This document shows positions 8,097-17,058 of a stretch of 35,480 bases of DNA, piece after piece. Source of the stretch: Alphaproteobacteria bacterium (GTDB lineage Bacteria > Pseudomonadota > Alphaproteobacteria > Rhodobacterales > Rhodobacteraceae); assembly GCA_030431935.1 (NCBI GenBank), contig JAUIIC010000011.1, positions 1-35,480 on the forward strand. The letters are read 5' to 3'. Numbering within the stretch: the first letter of the stretch is position 1; the number at the start of each line of letters is the position of its first letter. The notes under the pieces were generated by a model. The model was not told the DNA's origin and ran no database searches. It saw only the letters and a list, made by a program, of their open reading frames with translations. A program made the translations under genes and the position numbers.

Positions 8097-10218
8097 AGTT
8101 TCCGTACCCCTTACCGTAGGCGGATTCCAGGGCCTTGGGATCCACCTTGTTCAACACCACACCGGTTACTCCCAGCCGCATTTCGGCCAGCGTATCCAGT
8201 CCTTCACGCACCACCGACCTGGGGGTGCGGTCCCATTCGACGACGTAGACGATGCTGTCGGCCACGCGCGCCAGCACCAGCCCGTCCGACACCTTGGAGA
8301 GCGGCGGCGCGTCGATGATGACGACATCGTAGACGCGCTTGAGTTCGGTCATCACCGGTTCCAGCCAGCTGGTTGACAGCCGGTCGGCGGCCTCGGGACA
8401 GGGCCTGGCGGGGCCCAGCACGTCGATGCCCAGCGCCTCGTCGGTGTGGATGATCTGCGAGAGATCGGCGCGGAACTGGATGAAGTCGGCGAAATCGGGG
8501 TCCATCTGCCAGCCCATTTCGGCCGCCATGCGCGAGCGGCGCAGGTCGCCGTCGATCAGGATCACCGAGCGGCCCGCCAGCGCGGCCATCTGCGCCAGCG
8601 CCAGCGCGGTGGTGGATTTGCCCTCGTCGGGGTTCGACGACACGATCATCACCGCCCGCGCCTCGTCCCGACCGTTGCGCATCAGAAGGAATGTGCGCAG
8701 GTGGCGGATGCGTTCCCCGTAGACGGTGTTCGAGTTGCCGCGCAGGGCGCGCATGTAGCTGGCGAGGTCGCCCTTGGGCAGTTCGGGAAGCCAGGAGATC
8801 ACGGGCAGGCCGGTGTCGTTCTCCACCTCCTGCCGGGTGCGGAAGGTGGGGCGCGTCATTTCGAGGAAGAGCGCGGCGGCAAGGCCCGCGGCCAGCCCGA
8901 GGACGCCGCCGGCGGCACCAAGCAGTTTGGGCTTGGGCGACGAGGGCAGGCCGGGCCATGTGGCCTGTTCGATCAGGCGCGCCTCGGCCTGTTGCAGCTG
9001 TTCCTGGCTGCGGGTTTCGCTGAGTCGGTTCAGAAGCGCCTCGTAGTTGCGGCGCGCGGCCTCGGCCTCGCGTTCCAGCTGGCGCAGGCCAAGGGCGTTG
9101 GACGAGATGTCCGACATCCGCGATTCAAGATCCTGGATGCCGTCCTGCAGCGAGGCCTCGCGCATCTTCGCCACCTCAACCTCGTTGCGTTGCAGGTCGA
9201 TCAGCTTGCTTGCCTCGGCGGCAAGCTCGGCGTCGAGACGGGCGATTTCCTCGCGGATGCGCTGGCGCTGGGGGTGGTCGGTGCCGAAGGTGCGGGCCCA
9301 GACCGCGTCCTCGCGCACCAGTTCCAGCCGTTCCTCGTTCAGGCGTTCGACCAGAGGCGAGGTCACGGCTTGCGAAAGCGCGGCGAAGCCCCCGCTGGTC
9401 ACCAGGGCGTAAAGCTGGTCGTAGCGCGCTTCGGCGGCCACGCGCTCCGACCGGGCGGCGATGAGCTGGGCCGAGAGGTTGGCCAGCTGCTGGCCCGCCG
9501 CCTCGATGCTGCCACCGTCGCGTTCAAGGCGTTCGGCGCGGAAGGCGGCGACGGCGGCCTCGGCCTCTTCCACCTGCACGGCAAGCTCGTCGACCTCGAC
9601 CTGGATGCGCAGCGTGGCCTCGCGGGCCGAGGCGCGGCGCCCGTCCAGCTGGGCGTCGATATAGGTCTGCGCAATGGTGTTGGTGACGTCCATCACCAGC
9701 CCCGGTTCGCCGCCGCTGAAGGTGATCGCGATGACATAGCTGTCGCCCGCGCGCGTCACCTTCAGGTCCTTGCGGATCTTGTTGGTGACCGCGACCACGC
9801 GTTCCTCGGCCGAACGTTCGGGCCGGGGGGCGTCGTAGTAATGCGTTTCGAGCCTGTCGAGCCCGATCGCCTGCACCACGGCCCCGAGCATGAGGTTCGA
9901 GCGGATCAGGGAGATTTCGCCCAGGATCACCGGTTCCGAAAGGTTGAGGTTCGACACCACGTCCTGCGTGGGCAGGATCTGCACCTTGCGGGGGTCGAGC
10001 ATCACCTTGGCCGAGGCGGTGTGGACGGGCGGCAGGAGGCTGGCGACGGCGAAGAACAGGACCAGCCCGCCGAAGAAGCAGGCGGCCAGCAGCCGGTAGC
10101 GCCGCCCGAGCGAGCGCACGATGCCGCGCACGTCCACGCGGTCCGCGTCCTCTGTCACCGCCATGCGCCGGCTGGGCGCGCGGGCCGGGGCAGGGAAGGG
10201 ATCCAACCTGCTGTTCAT
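8089..10218 (-). CDS. Wzz/BY-kinase fusion for polysaccharide export (ExoP/Wzc type)
   Basis: This 709-residue inner-membrane protein controls chain length and export. The order is: cytoplasmic tail; first membrane helix at about 44-64; Wzz domain; long periplasmic coiled-coil region (about 190-420, rich in Glu/Arg/Leu with QLEREAEAARRNYEALLNRL); second helix at about 428-448; and a cytoplasmic tyrosine kinase. The kinase shows Walker A SSNPDEGKSTTA near 527, Walker A' ILIDGDLRRSR, and Walker B DVVIIDAPPLSKVSDG. The C-terminal tyrosine cluster is short, with three tyrosines in ESAYGKGYGNYA. The gene starts a minus-strand unit with the overlapping GT4 gene and has a long 594-bp upstream gap with several dyads. 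Confidence 0.93.
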   Translation of the reverse strand: MNSRLDPFPAPARAPSRRMAVTEDADRVDVRGIVRSLGRRYRLLAACFFGGLVLFFAVASLLPPVHTASAKVMLDPRKVQILPTQDVVSNLNLSEPVILGEISLIRSNLMLGAVVQAIGLDRLETHYYDAPRPERSAEERVVAVTNKIRKDLKVTRAGDSYVIAITFSGGEPGLVMDVTNTIAQTYIDAQLDGRRASAREATLRIQVEVDELAVQVEEAEAAVAAFRAERLERDGGSIEAAGQQLANLSAQLIAARSERVAAEARYDQLYALVTSGGFAALSQAVTSPLVERLNEERLELVREDAVWARTFGTDHPQRQRIREEIARLDAELAAEASKLIDLQRNEVEVAKMREASLQDGIQDLESRMSDISSNALGLRQLEREAEAARRNYEALLNRLSETRSQEQLQQAEARLIEQATWPGLPSSPKPKLLGAAGGVLGLAAGLAAALFLEMTRPTFRTRQEVENDTGLPVISWLPELPKGDLASYMRALRGNSNTVYGERIRHLRTFLLMRNGRDEARAVMIVSSNPDEGKSTTALALAQMAALAGRSVILIDGDLRRSRMAAEMGWQMDPDFADFIQFRADLSQIIHTDEALGIDVLGPARPCPEAADRLSTSWLEPVMTELKRVYDVVIIDAPPLSKVSDGLVLARVADSIVYVVEWDRTPRSVVREGLDTLAEMRLGVTGVVLNKVDPKALESAYGKGYGNYA

Positions 10219-10385
10219 TCACCACACCTTTCCGGTGCCCCCAACCGTTGGGGACACGTGCGCCGGGCGCGGCCGTTCGTCCGGGAACTGTAGGGGCATG
10301 ATGGCGCCGGTGCCCTTGCCGGTGACAGGCTGGCGGGCGGAGAAATCACCGCGTCGCGACCCGTTACGGCAAGCTGCGGGCTGCC

Positions 10386-10401
10386 GGTCAGTCGCCTGAC
10401 C
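10386..10401. promoter_or_regulatory. Palindrome upstream of the Wzc-like gene
   Basis: The sequence GGTCAG-TCGC-CTGACC is a perfect inverted repeat with 6-bp arms, 168 bp upstream of the Wzc-like start. It lies in the 10219-10812 gap, which has no convincing coding frame. It could be an operator, but no regulator can be named. Confidence 0.3.
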
Positions 10402-10502
10402 ACCCCTTGCTACAGACTCTCCCAGAGCCTTGACCGTCCCACCACGAGGCCATTCCCGGCATGGGGGGGCGCCAAGTCAAGCGGATCGGGATTCGGGCAG
10501 GA

Positions 10503-10544
10503 ATGTGTCGAAAATCGGCACATGCGGGGGCGACAATTCCCCGC
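10503..10544. promoter_or_regulatory. Two adjacent dyads in the Wzc/glycosidase divergent gap
   Basis: The first dyad pairs ATGTGTCGA (10503-10511) with TCGGCACAT (10515-10523), 8 of 9 arm positions matching around three A. The second pairs GCGGGG (10524-10529) with CCCCGC (10539-10544). They sit midway between two divergent genes, about 285 bp from the Wzc-like start and 270 bp from the glycosidase start, a fitting place for shared control. Apart from these and the dyad at 10386, I see nothing in the 594-bp gap. Confidence 0.3.
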
Positions 10545-10812
10545 TTGTCCTGCGACTGGCGCGCGGCCGGCAACAGCATGTCGTCGTTGCGACTCGGCCG
10601 GCCGGACCTGCAGCGCTCATTTGCTGCGTCCGTTGATCCGGCAACGCCGTGACCGGATGGACGCGTGGCGCGGATACGGGTGAGGACTGCGGCGCCATTG
10701 TGGCGGTGGCCGAGGGGCTGGCGGTGGATTTGGGCACCGCGGGCCGGGGCTTGTCCGACGCGGCGCCGTGGGGCAATGTCGCGGGCGGGGGCCAAGCAAC
10801 GGGATATCTGCC

Positions 10813-12459
10813 ATGTGGCGCCCTGCGATCCTTCTGTTCTGTCTCTTCGGCCTGCCGGCGCTGGCCGAGACCGCGACGGGCCCGCGGCTGGGCGCGGCTT
10901 CGAACTTCGGGCAGGGCTGGCAGCCCGAGATGCTGGACGCGGCCGAGGCGCTGGGCGTGCGCGACCTGCGCGATGCGGTCTACTGGGACCTTGTCGAAGT
11001 GGACGGGCGCCGGCGGTTCGGCACGTTCCAGACCCGCTGGCCCGACCTTCTGGCCCCGCGCGGCATGGGCACCAGCCTGACGGTCAACAACGGCCATCCC
11101 GATCATGACGGGGGCGTCACGCCCCACACGCCCGGGGCCGTCGCCGCCTTTGCCGGCTTTGCCGCGGCGCTGGCCGCGCAGTTCCCCGCCGCCGACGCCA
11201 TCGAGGTCGGCAACGAGATGAACAGCGCCGTCTTCACCAGCGGCCCGATGCGCGAGGCCGACCTGGAGGGAAAGGCGCGGTATTACACCGCGCTCCTGCG
11301 GGCCACCCACGGGGCGGTCAAGGCAGAGCGGCCCGGGGTGCGCATCCTGGGGGGCGCGGCGCATTCGATCCCGCTGGCCTGGTTCGGGGCCCTGTCCGAG
11401 GCGGGCGCGCCGGCGTGGATGGATGCCGCGGTGATCCATCCCTACACGACGCCGCCCGAACACCTGCGCCGCCAGGTGGCCTTGCTGCGCAGCGTGCCGG
11501 GGTTCGAGACGATGCCGCTGGAAGTGACGGAGTTCGGGTCCGAGGACGCAGGGACGGCGGCGGCGCATTTCGTGACGAACTACTGCCAGATGGCGCTTTC
11601 CGGCGTGACACGGGTGGTGTGGTATCCGCTGAACCCGAGGGGCGACGGGCTGGTGCCGCTGATCGGCGCGGACCTGGAGGTGACGGCGGCGGGGCGGGCC
11701 TATCGGCTGATCGCCGAGCGGATGGAAGGCCGGCCCGTGGCCGATGCCGCGCCCGATCCGTTCACCTATGCCTGCCGGTTCGGCGACCGCGCGCTGGTGA
11801 TCTGGGGCGCGCCACGGGAGGTGACGCTGACCGGGGCGGGGGTGCGGGCGCTCGACGCCACGGGCGCGCCGGTGGCTGCGCCGCGCCTGTCGCGCGAGGC
11901 GCCGCTGGTGATCGTGTCGGAGAGCGCGCCGGTGGTTCTGGGCGGCAACGTGGTGCTGGGGCCGCAGGCGGTGCTGGCCGACAGCTTCGACCAGTTCGCC
12001 TGGCCGGGCCGGCCCGGCGACGGGTTCGAGCGGTTCGCGCGGCAGGGGGACGAGGTGATCGACTGGGAATTGCGCGGCGGCCAGCAGAGGGGCGGCGTGC
12101 CCTGGACGCCCTACCTTGGCAGCGCGCGAGACGGGCTGTTGCGGATGGGGGCGGACTGGTTCCTGCCCGCGCGGCCCGAGGCGGGGCCGATCGAGGTGGT
12201 GCACCGCTGGACCGCGCCCGAGGCGGGGGCGGTGTCGGTCGAGGCGCGGCTGGCCCCGGCGGAGCGCAGCGAGGACGGGGTGGACGCCACGTTGACGTTG
12301 AATGGCAGGGTGCTGGAGGCGCGGACGGTGACCGGCCCGGCGGTGCTGCGACATGACCTGACGCTTGCGGCGGGCGACCGTGTGGAGTTGTCGGTGGGGC
12401 CGGGCGCCACGGCCCGCGGCGATGTCACCGCGTTCCGACTGACGATCTCGCGGCGCTGA
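10813..12459 (+). CDS. Secreted clan GH-A glycoside hydrolase of the EPS locus
   Basis: This 548-residue protein has a signal peptide (MWRPAILLFCLFGLPALA) and a TIM-barrel glycosidase domain to about residue 320. IEVGNEMN supplies the acid/base Glu135 after a conserved Asn, and LEVTEFG supplies the nucleophile Glu240, the clan GH-A arrangement. A beta-rich C-terminal part (about 390-548) looks like a carbohydrate-binding sandwich. Its place in an EPS locus recalls PslG, a periplasmic GH39 endoglycosidase that trims its own polymer, and I infer a similar role. The start at 10813 was preferred to an upstream GTG at 10768 because the signal peptide begins there. The exact GH family is not settled. 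Confidence 0.8.
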   Translation: MWRPAILLFCLFGLPALAETATGPRLGAASNFGQGWQPEMLDAAEALGVRDLRDAVYWDLVEVDGRRRFGTFQTRWPDLLAPRGMGTSLTVNNGHPDHDGGVTPHTPGAVAAFAGFAAALAAQFPAADAIEVGNEMNSAVFTSGPMREADLEGKARYYTALLRATHGAVKAERPGVRILGGAAHSIPLAWFGALSEAGAPAWMDAAVIHPYTTPPEHLRRQVALLRSVPGFETMPLEVTEFGSEDAGTAAAHFVTNYCQMALSGVTRVVWYPLNPRGDGLVPLIGADLEVTAAGRAYRLIAERMEGRPVADAAPDPFTYACRFGDRALVIWGAPREVTLTGAGVRALDATGAPVAAPRLSREAPLVIVSESAPVVLGGNVVLGPQAVLADSFDQFAWPGRPGDGFERFARQGDEVIDWELRGGQQRGGVPWTPYLGSARDGLLRMGADWFLPARPEAGPIEVVHRWTAPEAGAVSVEARLAPAERSEDGVDATLTLNGRVLEARTVTGPAVLRHDLTLAAGDRVELSVGPGATARGDVTAFRLTISRR

Positions 12460-12468
12460 GGCCGGGGG

Positions 12469-12572
12469 CAAGGGGTTTCGAAACCCCTTGCGCAAGATCC
12501 TTGCAAGGATCTTGCCGGCCCCTTGGGGGCGCGCGCGCCTGCGGCGCGCGGAAGGGGGTTCGAACCCCCTTC
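12469..12572. repeat. Cluster of perfect palindromes between convergent genes
   Basis: Three perfect palindromes lie in about 100 bp: 12469-12490 (centre TTTCGAAA), 12492-12515 (centre CCTTGCAAGG) and 12551-12572 (centre GTTCGAAC). A GC-rich imperfect dyad lies near 12531-12550. They separate the stops of the glycosidase and the pyruvyl transferase genes, so they can fold in both transcripts and may act as bidirectional terminators. The block looks like a mobile or repeated intergenic palindromic element, but only one copy is in the window. Confidence 0.6.
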
Positions 12573-12592
12573 GCCCGTTGGACAGGTCGGGG

Positions 12593-13777
12593 TCAGGTGT
12601 CCGCGAGGCCGAGGCTTGCCAGGGTGTCCCGCACCTGCGCGCGGGTTTCGGACAGGACGCGGGCGTGGGTGGTCGGGTCGAGGCCCGTGGCGCGGGCCTC
12701 TGCGGCAAGCGCCGCGGCGGTTGCCGCGCCTGCGCCGTCCGGCGGGACGAAGAAGCGCGACAGCCCGACGCTGTCGAAGAAGCTCGCGACCTTGGCGTCC
12801 CAGCCCAGCCCGACGACGGGCCGCGCGTAGGCGTAGCCGAGGATGCAGGCGTGCAGGCGGTGGGCGACGACCGCGGCGGCGGGGGCGATGATGGCGGCAA
12901 GCTCTGCCGGGGTGGCGGGCACGGGCGCGACCGAGAGCCGCCCCTCGGCCGCGGCGCGGGCGATGGCCGGGCGCGCGGCGAGGCGGGTGAGTGCGGCGGC
13001 GTCCTCTGCCGCGCCGTTGCAGAACAGGCGCACGCCGCCGGGCTGGGCCGCAAGCGCGAGGGCGAGCGCCTCGAAGAAAACCGCGCCGCCCTTGCCCGCG
13101 ACGCCCGCCTCGGCGTGGTAGGCGAGGATGGCCGGATCGGTGATGCAGAGCGCCGTGTGCGCGGCCTCTTCGGTCGGCGGTCCATAGGCGGCGGCGGCCA
13201 GAAGCCCCGGATCGCGCGTCAGGCGGGGGGCGGGCAGGGCGCGGGCGGCCTGTTCGGACCAGGCGGTGGCCGAGGCCGCGTCGCGGACGCCGACGCTGCG
13301 CAGGTCGGTCTCGAACACCCGGTTGAAGAGCGCGGTGCCGCGCGGAGACCAGTTGCGCGCCACCCCGACGCCGTGGATGGCGACGGGGATGCGCGCCTGG
13401 GCCAGAAGCGCGGCGGCGCGGCCGATCTTGGCGGGGAAGTTGAGGTCTGCGTCCGAGAAGAGCTGCCCGCCGCCGATCAGCGCGGCATCCGCGCCGTCCA
13501 GCGCGGCGCGCCAGCGCGGCTCTGCCCGGTCGAGGAGCGCGTCGAGGCGGTTCAGCGCCAGCGGCTGGCGCAGCACGCGGGGAAGGGCCGCCAGCACCTT
13601 CATCGCCAGCGCCCGGTTGCGCACCGTGACGGCGCCGAAGCCGGTACGGCCCGACAGGTCGACGGACACCACCTGCGCGTCGGGCCGCTCTGCCGTGATG
13701 GCGTGGATGAGGCAATCGGCGATGACGCCGTCGCCGGTGTTGGGCGAGTAGTGCAGGTTGAACAGGACGATCTTCAT
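12593..13777 (-). CDS. Polysaccharide pyruvyl transferase family protein
   Basis: This 394-residue protein opens with MKIVLFNLHYSPNTGDGVIADCL, the N-terminal motif of polysaccharide pyruvyl transferases (PF04230, CsaB/WcaK/ExoV group). Near its C-terminus, HRLHACILGYAYARPVVGLGW and KVASFFDSVGL match the family's active-site and closing segments. These enzymes transfer pyruvate from phosphoenolpyruvate as a ketal onto a sugar of the repeat unit, adding a negative charge. The open frame extends to 13816, but the ATG at 13777 puts the conserved motif at the N-terminus. It faces a divergent GT4 gene across 134 bp and converges on the glycosidase gene. Confidence 0.88.
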   Translation of the reverse strand: MKIVLFNLHYSPNTGDGVIADCLIHAITAERPDAQVVSVDLSGRTGFGAVTVRNRALAMKVLAALPRVLRQPLALNRLDALLDRAEPRWRAALDGADAALIGGGQLFSDADLNFPAKIGRAAALLAQARIPVAIHGVGVARNWSPRGTALFNRVFETDLRSVGVRDAASATAWSEQAARALPAPRLTRDPGLLAAAAYGPPTEEAAHTALCITDPAILAYHAEAGVAGKGGAVFFEALALALAAQPGGVRLFCNGAAEDAAALTRLAARPAIARAAAEGRLSVAPVPATPAELAAIIAPAAAVVAHRLHACILGYAYARPVVGLGWDAKVASFFDSVGLSRFFVPPDGAGAATAAALAAEARATGLDPTTHARVLSETRAQVRDTLASLGLADT

Positions 13778-13809
13778 GGGGCGGGCCGGGCGGTTCTTGC
13801 GGGCCCTCC

Positions 13810-13850
13810 TTGCCACAGGGATCGCGCGGGGGACACCGAATTGCCACAGG
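13810..13850. promoter_or_regulatory. Direct repeat TTGCCACAGG in a divergent promoter region
   Basis: TTGCCACAGG occurs at 13810-13819 and again at 13841-13850, a spacing of 31 bp or about three helical turns, between the divergent pyruvyl transferase and GT4 genes. Two same-face sites would suit a regulator acting on both, but this is inference from spacing alone. Confidence 0.3.
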
Positions 13851-13911
13851 ACTGCCGCAGTTTCGTGCCACGCCGGTTCGCAGAGACAGGCGGTGGAGAC
13901 AATTCCCGGGC

Positions 13912-15141
13912 ATGGATCGGATTGTGATCCTCAACGATTCGAGCGTCGCGCGCGGCGGCGCGACGGCGCTGGCGCTCATGGCGGCGCGGGATCTTGCGGC
14001 GCGCGGCCACCGGGTGACGTTCCTGTGTGGCGATGCGGGCGACGGCGGCGCGTTGGCGGCGGCGGGGGTCGAGGTGGTGGCGCTTGGCGGCGCGCGCCTC
14101 CTGGAGACGACGGCGCTGCAGGCCCTGCGGCGTGGTGTGTCCAATCCCGATGCGCGGCGCATGGTGGCCGACTGGATCGCCGCGCAGGACACGCCCGGCA
14201 CCGTCTATCACCTGCATGGATGGGCGCAGATCCTGTCGCCCGAGGTCTTTGCCGCGCTGGCGCCGGTGGCGGGGCGGGTGCTGATCCATGCCCATGACAT
14301 GTTCCTGGCCTGCCCCAACGGCGTCTACATGGATTATCCCCGGCACGAGGTCTGCACGCGGGTGCCCCTGTCCGCCTCCTGCCTTGCGGCGAATTGCGAC
14401 AAGCGCAGCTATGCCCACAAGCTGTGGCGCGTGGCGCGGCAGGCGCGGCTGCGCACCCGGCTGGACCTGTCGGCGGGCTGGGGCGGGATCCTCGCGATCC
14501 ACCCCGAGATGGTGCCGCGGCTGGCCCGGGCGGGCTATCCGCCGGAGATGATCGAGACGGTGCGCAACCCGGTGGAACCGTTCCGCACGGTGCGGGTCGC
14601 GGCAGAGGACAACGCCGGGCTGGTCTATGTGGGCCGTCTGGAGCCCGACAAGGGCGTGGGCGAACTGGTGGCGGCGGCGGCGCGCACGGGACAGGCGCTG
14701 ACGCTGGTGGGCGACGGGCCGATGCGGGCCGAACTGGAGGCGCAGCATCCCGACATCCGGATCACCGGCTGGCTGCCGCGCGCCCATATCGGGCCGTTGG
14801 TGGCGCGGGCGCGGGCGCTGGTGATGCCCTCGAGGCACCCGGAACCCTTTGCGCTGGTGATCCCCGAGGCGGTGGCCAGCGGCCTGCCGGTGGTGGTCTC
14901 GCAAACGGCGCTGATGGCCGAGGAGGTGACGCGTCACGGGCTGGGCCTTGCGGTCGACGTGTTCGATCCGCGCGCGATGGACGCGGCGCTGTCGCGGGTG
15001 CGCGACATGGCCACGGACGAGCTGCGCGCGATGAGCCTGCGGGGCTTTTCGGGGCAGCCGGCGCTGGGTCTGACGCGGGACGCGTGGATTGATGCGCTGG
15101 AGGCCGCCTGCGGGCGGCTGTGTCCCGCGACGGTGGGCTGA
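13912..15141 (+). CDS. Glycosyltransferase family 4 with cysteine-rich insert
   Basis: This 409-residue protein is a GT-B enzyme. The N-terminus MDRIVILNDSSVARGGATALAL carries the glycine-rich acceptor loop. A middle segment (about 140-180) has four cysteines in ACPNGVYM, HEVCTRVPL and SCLAANCDKRS, seen in a subset of EPS glycosyltransferases. The donor half has LVYVGRLEPDKGVGELVAAA, LVGDGPMRAELEAQHP and EPFALVIPEAVASGLPVV, containing E-x7-E. The ATG at 13912 was chosen because the conserved first strand begins there; the frame is open to 13810. It should extend the repeat unit in the cytoplasm. It ends 10 bp from the stop of the convergent family-2 gene. Confidence 0.9.
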   Translation: MDRIVILNDSSVARGGATALALMAARDLAARGHRVTFLCGDAGDGGALAAAGVEVVALGGARLLETTALQALRRGVSNPDARRMVADWIAAQDTPGTVYHLHGWAQILSPEVFAALAPVAGRVLIHAHDMFLACPNGVYMDYPRHEVCTRVPLSASCLAANCDKRSYAHKLWRVARQARLRTRLDLSAGWGGILAIHPEMVPRLARAGYPPEMIETVRNPVEPFRTVRVAAEDNAGLVYVGRLEPDKGVGELVAAAARTGQALTLVGDGPMRAELEAQHPDIRITGWLPRAHIGPLVARARALVMPSRHPEPFALVIPEAVASGLPVVVSQTALMAEEVTRHGLGLAVDVFDPRAMDAALSRVRDMATDELRAMSLRGFSGQPALGLTRDAWIDALEAACGRLCPATVG

Positions 15142-15151
15142 GGCCGCCGGG

Positions 15152-16153
15152 CTATCCCATGTCGAGGATGCGCGCCGGGGAATCGCGGCGCGTCAGGACA
15201 TCCAGGACAGCCAGAAGGTTGCCGCGCAGGCGACCGCGATAATCCACCCAGGGCGGCGGGCGGAAGGACCGCAGCAGGTTCGAGGCGAAGTTGCGCGACA
15301 TCAGTTTCGCCGCATGCCGGCGCGAGATGGTGCCCTTGCGCAGCAGATAGACGGGGTTGGCGATCTGCGAATAGCCGTGGCGGATGCCCGGCGTGCGGCC
15401 GGTCTTGGTGCCGAGGTGCACGCCGCGCATGGCGCCTGCCCGCACCAGCCGCCCATACCGCGCCAGCCGGCGCGAGAAATCCACGTCTTCGAGCCAGCTG
15501 TAGAGCGGCAGCGCCTCGTCGAAGCGGAGCCGGGCGGTCAGCACCGGCGCCGCGCGCAGCGCCATGTTGCAGCCGTAGCCGGCATAGATGTGGTCGATCG
15601 ACGGAGTCGCGGGGTCATCGAGCCCCTGTTCGAGGCGGCGCGCCCCTTCGGCATGGTCGAAGCCGGGGCCAAGGATGCCGTCGGCCAGCACCTTGCCCGT
15701 GGCCAGCACCACGTCGGGGTTGCGCTCGAACAGGCGGGCGGTCTGGCGCAGGTAGTCGGGCGCCATCAGGAAGTCGTCGTCGAGCAGGAGCAGGATGTCG
15801 GCGGGGCGCAAGTGGTCGATCACGAGGTTGCGCTGGAAGGTGGCGCCCTTGGGGCCGATCAGGATTTCCACCGGGAACGGAAGCGAGTCGGGCACGAGGT
15901 CGCCGATGTCGTCGAGCGATGCGACGCTGATGTAGACCACATCGGGCAGCCTGTCCTGCCGGGCGATGGCGCGCACGGTCTCGGGCAGGATGCCCGGTCG
16001 GCCGGTGGTGGGGATGGCCACCACGAGGCGCGGTTCAGCCGGGTCGGTGGCGGGCGTCCCGGGACGGACCGGCACCTCTCCGGGCATCACGGGCACGGCC
16101 TGCTGGCGAAGGGCGCGGACGGTTTCGTTCATGGCGTGCAGTCCTGCTGGCAT
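15152..16153 (-). CDS. Glycosyltransferase family 2 (GT-A fold)
   Basis: This 333-residue protein contains RLVVAIPTTGRPGILPETVRAI, the nucleotide-sugar-binding start of GT2 enzymes, and RNLVIDHLRPADILLLLDDDFLM, whose DDD is the metal-binding D-x-D site. Further on, LYSWLEDVDFSRRLARYG carries the catalytic ED motif. It would add a sugar to the lipid-linked unit. Two starts are possible: 16153 (GGAT nearby) and an internal ATG at 16132 with AGGA nine bases upstream. The gene lies 12 bp downstream of the priming transferase and is surely in its operon. Confidence 0.88.
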   Translation of the reverse strand: MPAGLHAMNETVRALRQQAVPVMPGEVPVRPGTPATDPAEPRLVVAIPTTGRPGILPETVRAIARQDRLPDVVYISVASLDDIGDLVPDSLPFPVEILIGPKGATFQRNLVIDHLRPADILLLLDDDFLMAPDYLRQTARLFERNPDVVLATGKVLADGILGPGFDHAEGARRLEQGLDDPATPSIDHIYAGYGCNMALRAAPVLTARLRFDEALPLYSWLEDVDFSRRLARYGRLVRAGAMRGVHLGTKTGRTPGIRHGYSQIANPVYLLRKGTISRRHAAKLMSRNFASNLLRSFRPPPWVDYRGRLRGNLLAVLDVLTRRDSPARILDMG

Positions 16154-16165
16154 CGGCGCATCCGT

Positions 16166-16858
16166 TCAGCAGGCGCCGTCGCGGCGCAACACCACGGCCA
16201 CGGTCCGCGCGAGGATGCGCAGGTCATCGGCCAGCGTGGCGTTGCGGATATAGTCGAGATCGAGCGCCACGCGTTCCTCGTAGGTGGTGTTCGAGCGGCC
16301 GCTGACCTGCCATGCGCCGGTGATGCCGGGGCGGACCGAGCAGTAGTCGGCGAAGTGCCGGCCGTAGTGATGTGCCTCGTCCATGACGATGGGGCGGGGG
16401 CCGACAAGGGACATGTCGCCCCGAAGCACGTTCCAGAACTGCGGCAGCTCGTCCAGGCTGGTGCGGCGGAGCATGTCGCCCGTGGGGTGCACGCGCGGGT
16501 CACGTTCCAGCTTTTGCATGGCGTTCCAGTCGGCGCGGGCGATCGGGTCGATCTCGAACACCCAGGCCAGGCGGCGGTCGCCGTCGCTGCGCATGGTGCG
16601 GAACTTGTAGCATTTGAAGGACCGGCCGTCCTTGCCGACGCGGGTATGGGCATAGAGCACCGGGCCCCGCTCGCGCAGTTTCAGGGTCAGTGCGATCAAG
16701 CCGAACACCGGTGCCAGCGCGATCAGTGCAAGTGCCGCGAAAGTCTTGTCGAGGATCAGCTTGCCGAGCGGGATATCCGCGGACAGCGGTGCGTGCGCCG
16801 GGGCGCTGTCGAGGCCATAGACCTCGTGGAAAGCGTCTGCTCTGGGATCGTAGGTCAA
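16166..16858 (-). CDS. Priming sugar-phosphate transferase (bacterial sugar transferase), TTG start
   Basis: This 230-residue protein attaches the first sugar phosphate to undecaprenyl phosphate, starting repeat-unit synthesis. It has one N-terminal helix (about residues 30-55, KLILDKTFAALALIALAPVFG) and the family core: YKFRTMRSD, LRRTSLDELPQFWNVLRGDMSLVGPRP, then RPGITGAWQVSGRS. No ATG fits. A TTG at 16858 is preceded by GGAGG at a 7-base spacing and gives the expected N-terminus TYDPRADAFHEVYG; the frame upstream to 17440 is low-complexity Arg/Pro/Ala sequence and not credible. A small GCGGGC-CAA-GCCCGC hairpin (16872-16886) sits just before the ribosome-binding site. It leads the operon with the GT2 gene. 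Confidence 0.9.
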   Translation of the reverse strand: MTYDPRADAFHEVYGLDSAPAHAPLSADIPLGKLILDKTFAALALIALAPVFGLIALTLKLRERGPVLYAHTRVGKDGRSFKCYKFRTMRSDGDRRLAWVFEIDPIARADWNAMQKLERDPRVHPTGDMLRRTSLDELPQFWNVLRGDMSLVGPRPIVMDEAHHYGRHFADYCSVRPGITGAWQVSGRSNTTYEERVALDLDYIRNATLADDLRILARTVAVVLRRDGAC

Positions 16859-17058
16859 TGGTCTTCCTCCGGCGGGCCAAGCCCGCGCGTTCCCGTTTTC
16901 GCCAAGTCGCCGCCCCCGTGGCGATGCCCAAGAAATGACACAGTCTTGCCCGGTTTGAGACCCGCCTCGTGGAAACACTCTGTTCACGTTGCGCCGGTTG
17001 CCCGTCCGGCGCGGGCTGCGAGGCTGTGACCCGGGGGCCGGTTCCGGGAGAACGGGTG

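Noticed and set aside
10477-13185. Minus-strand 902-codon frame over the glycosidase and pyruvyl transferase region
   Set aside because: Arg/Pro/Ser-rich shadow with no known motif; it crosses two genes that each have clear catalytic motifs in other frames.
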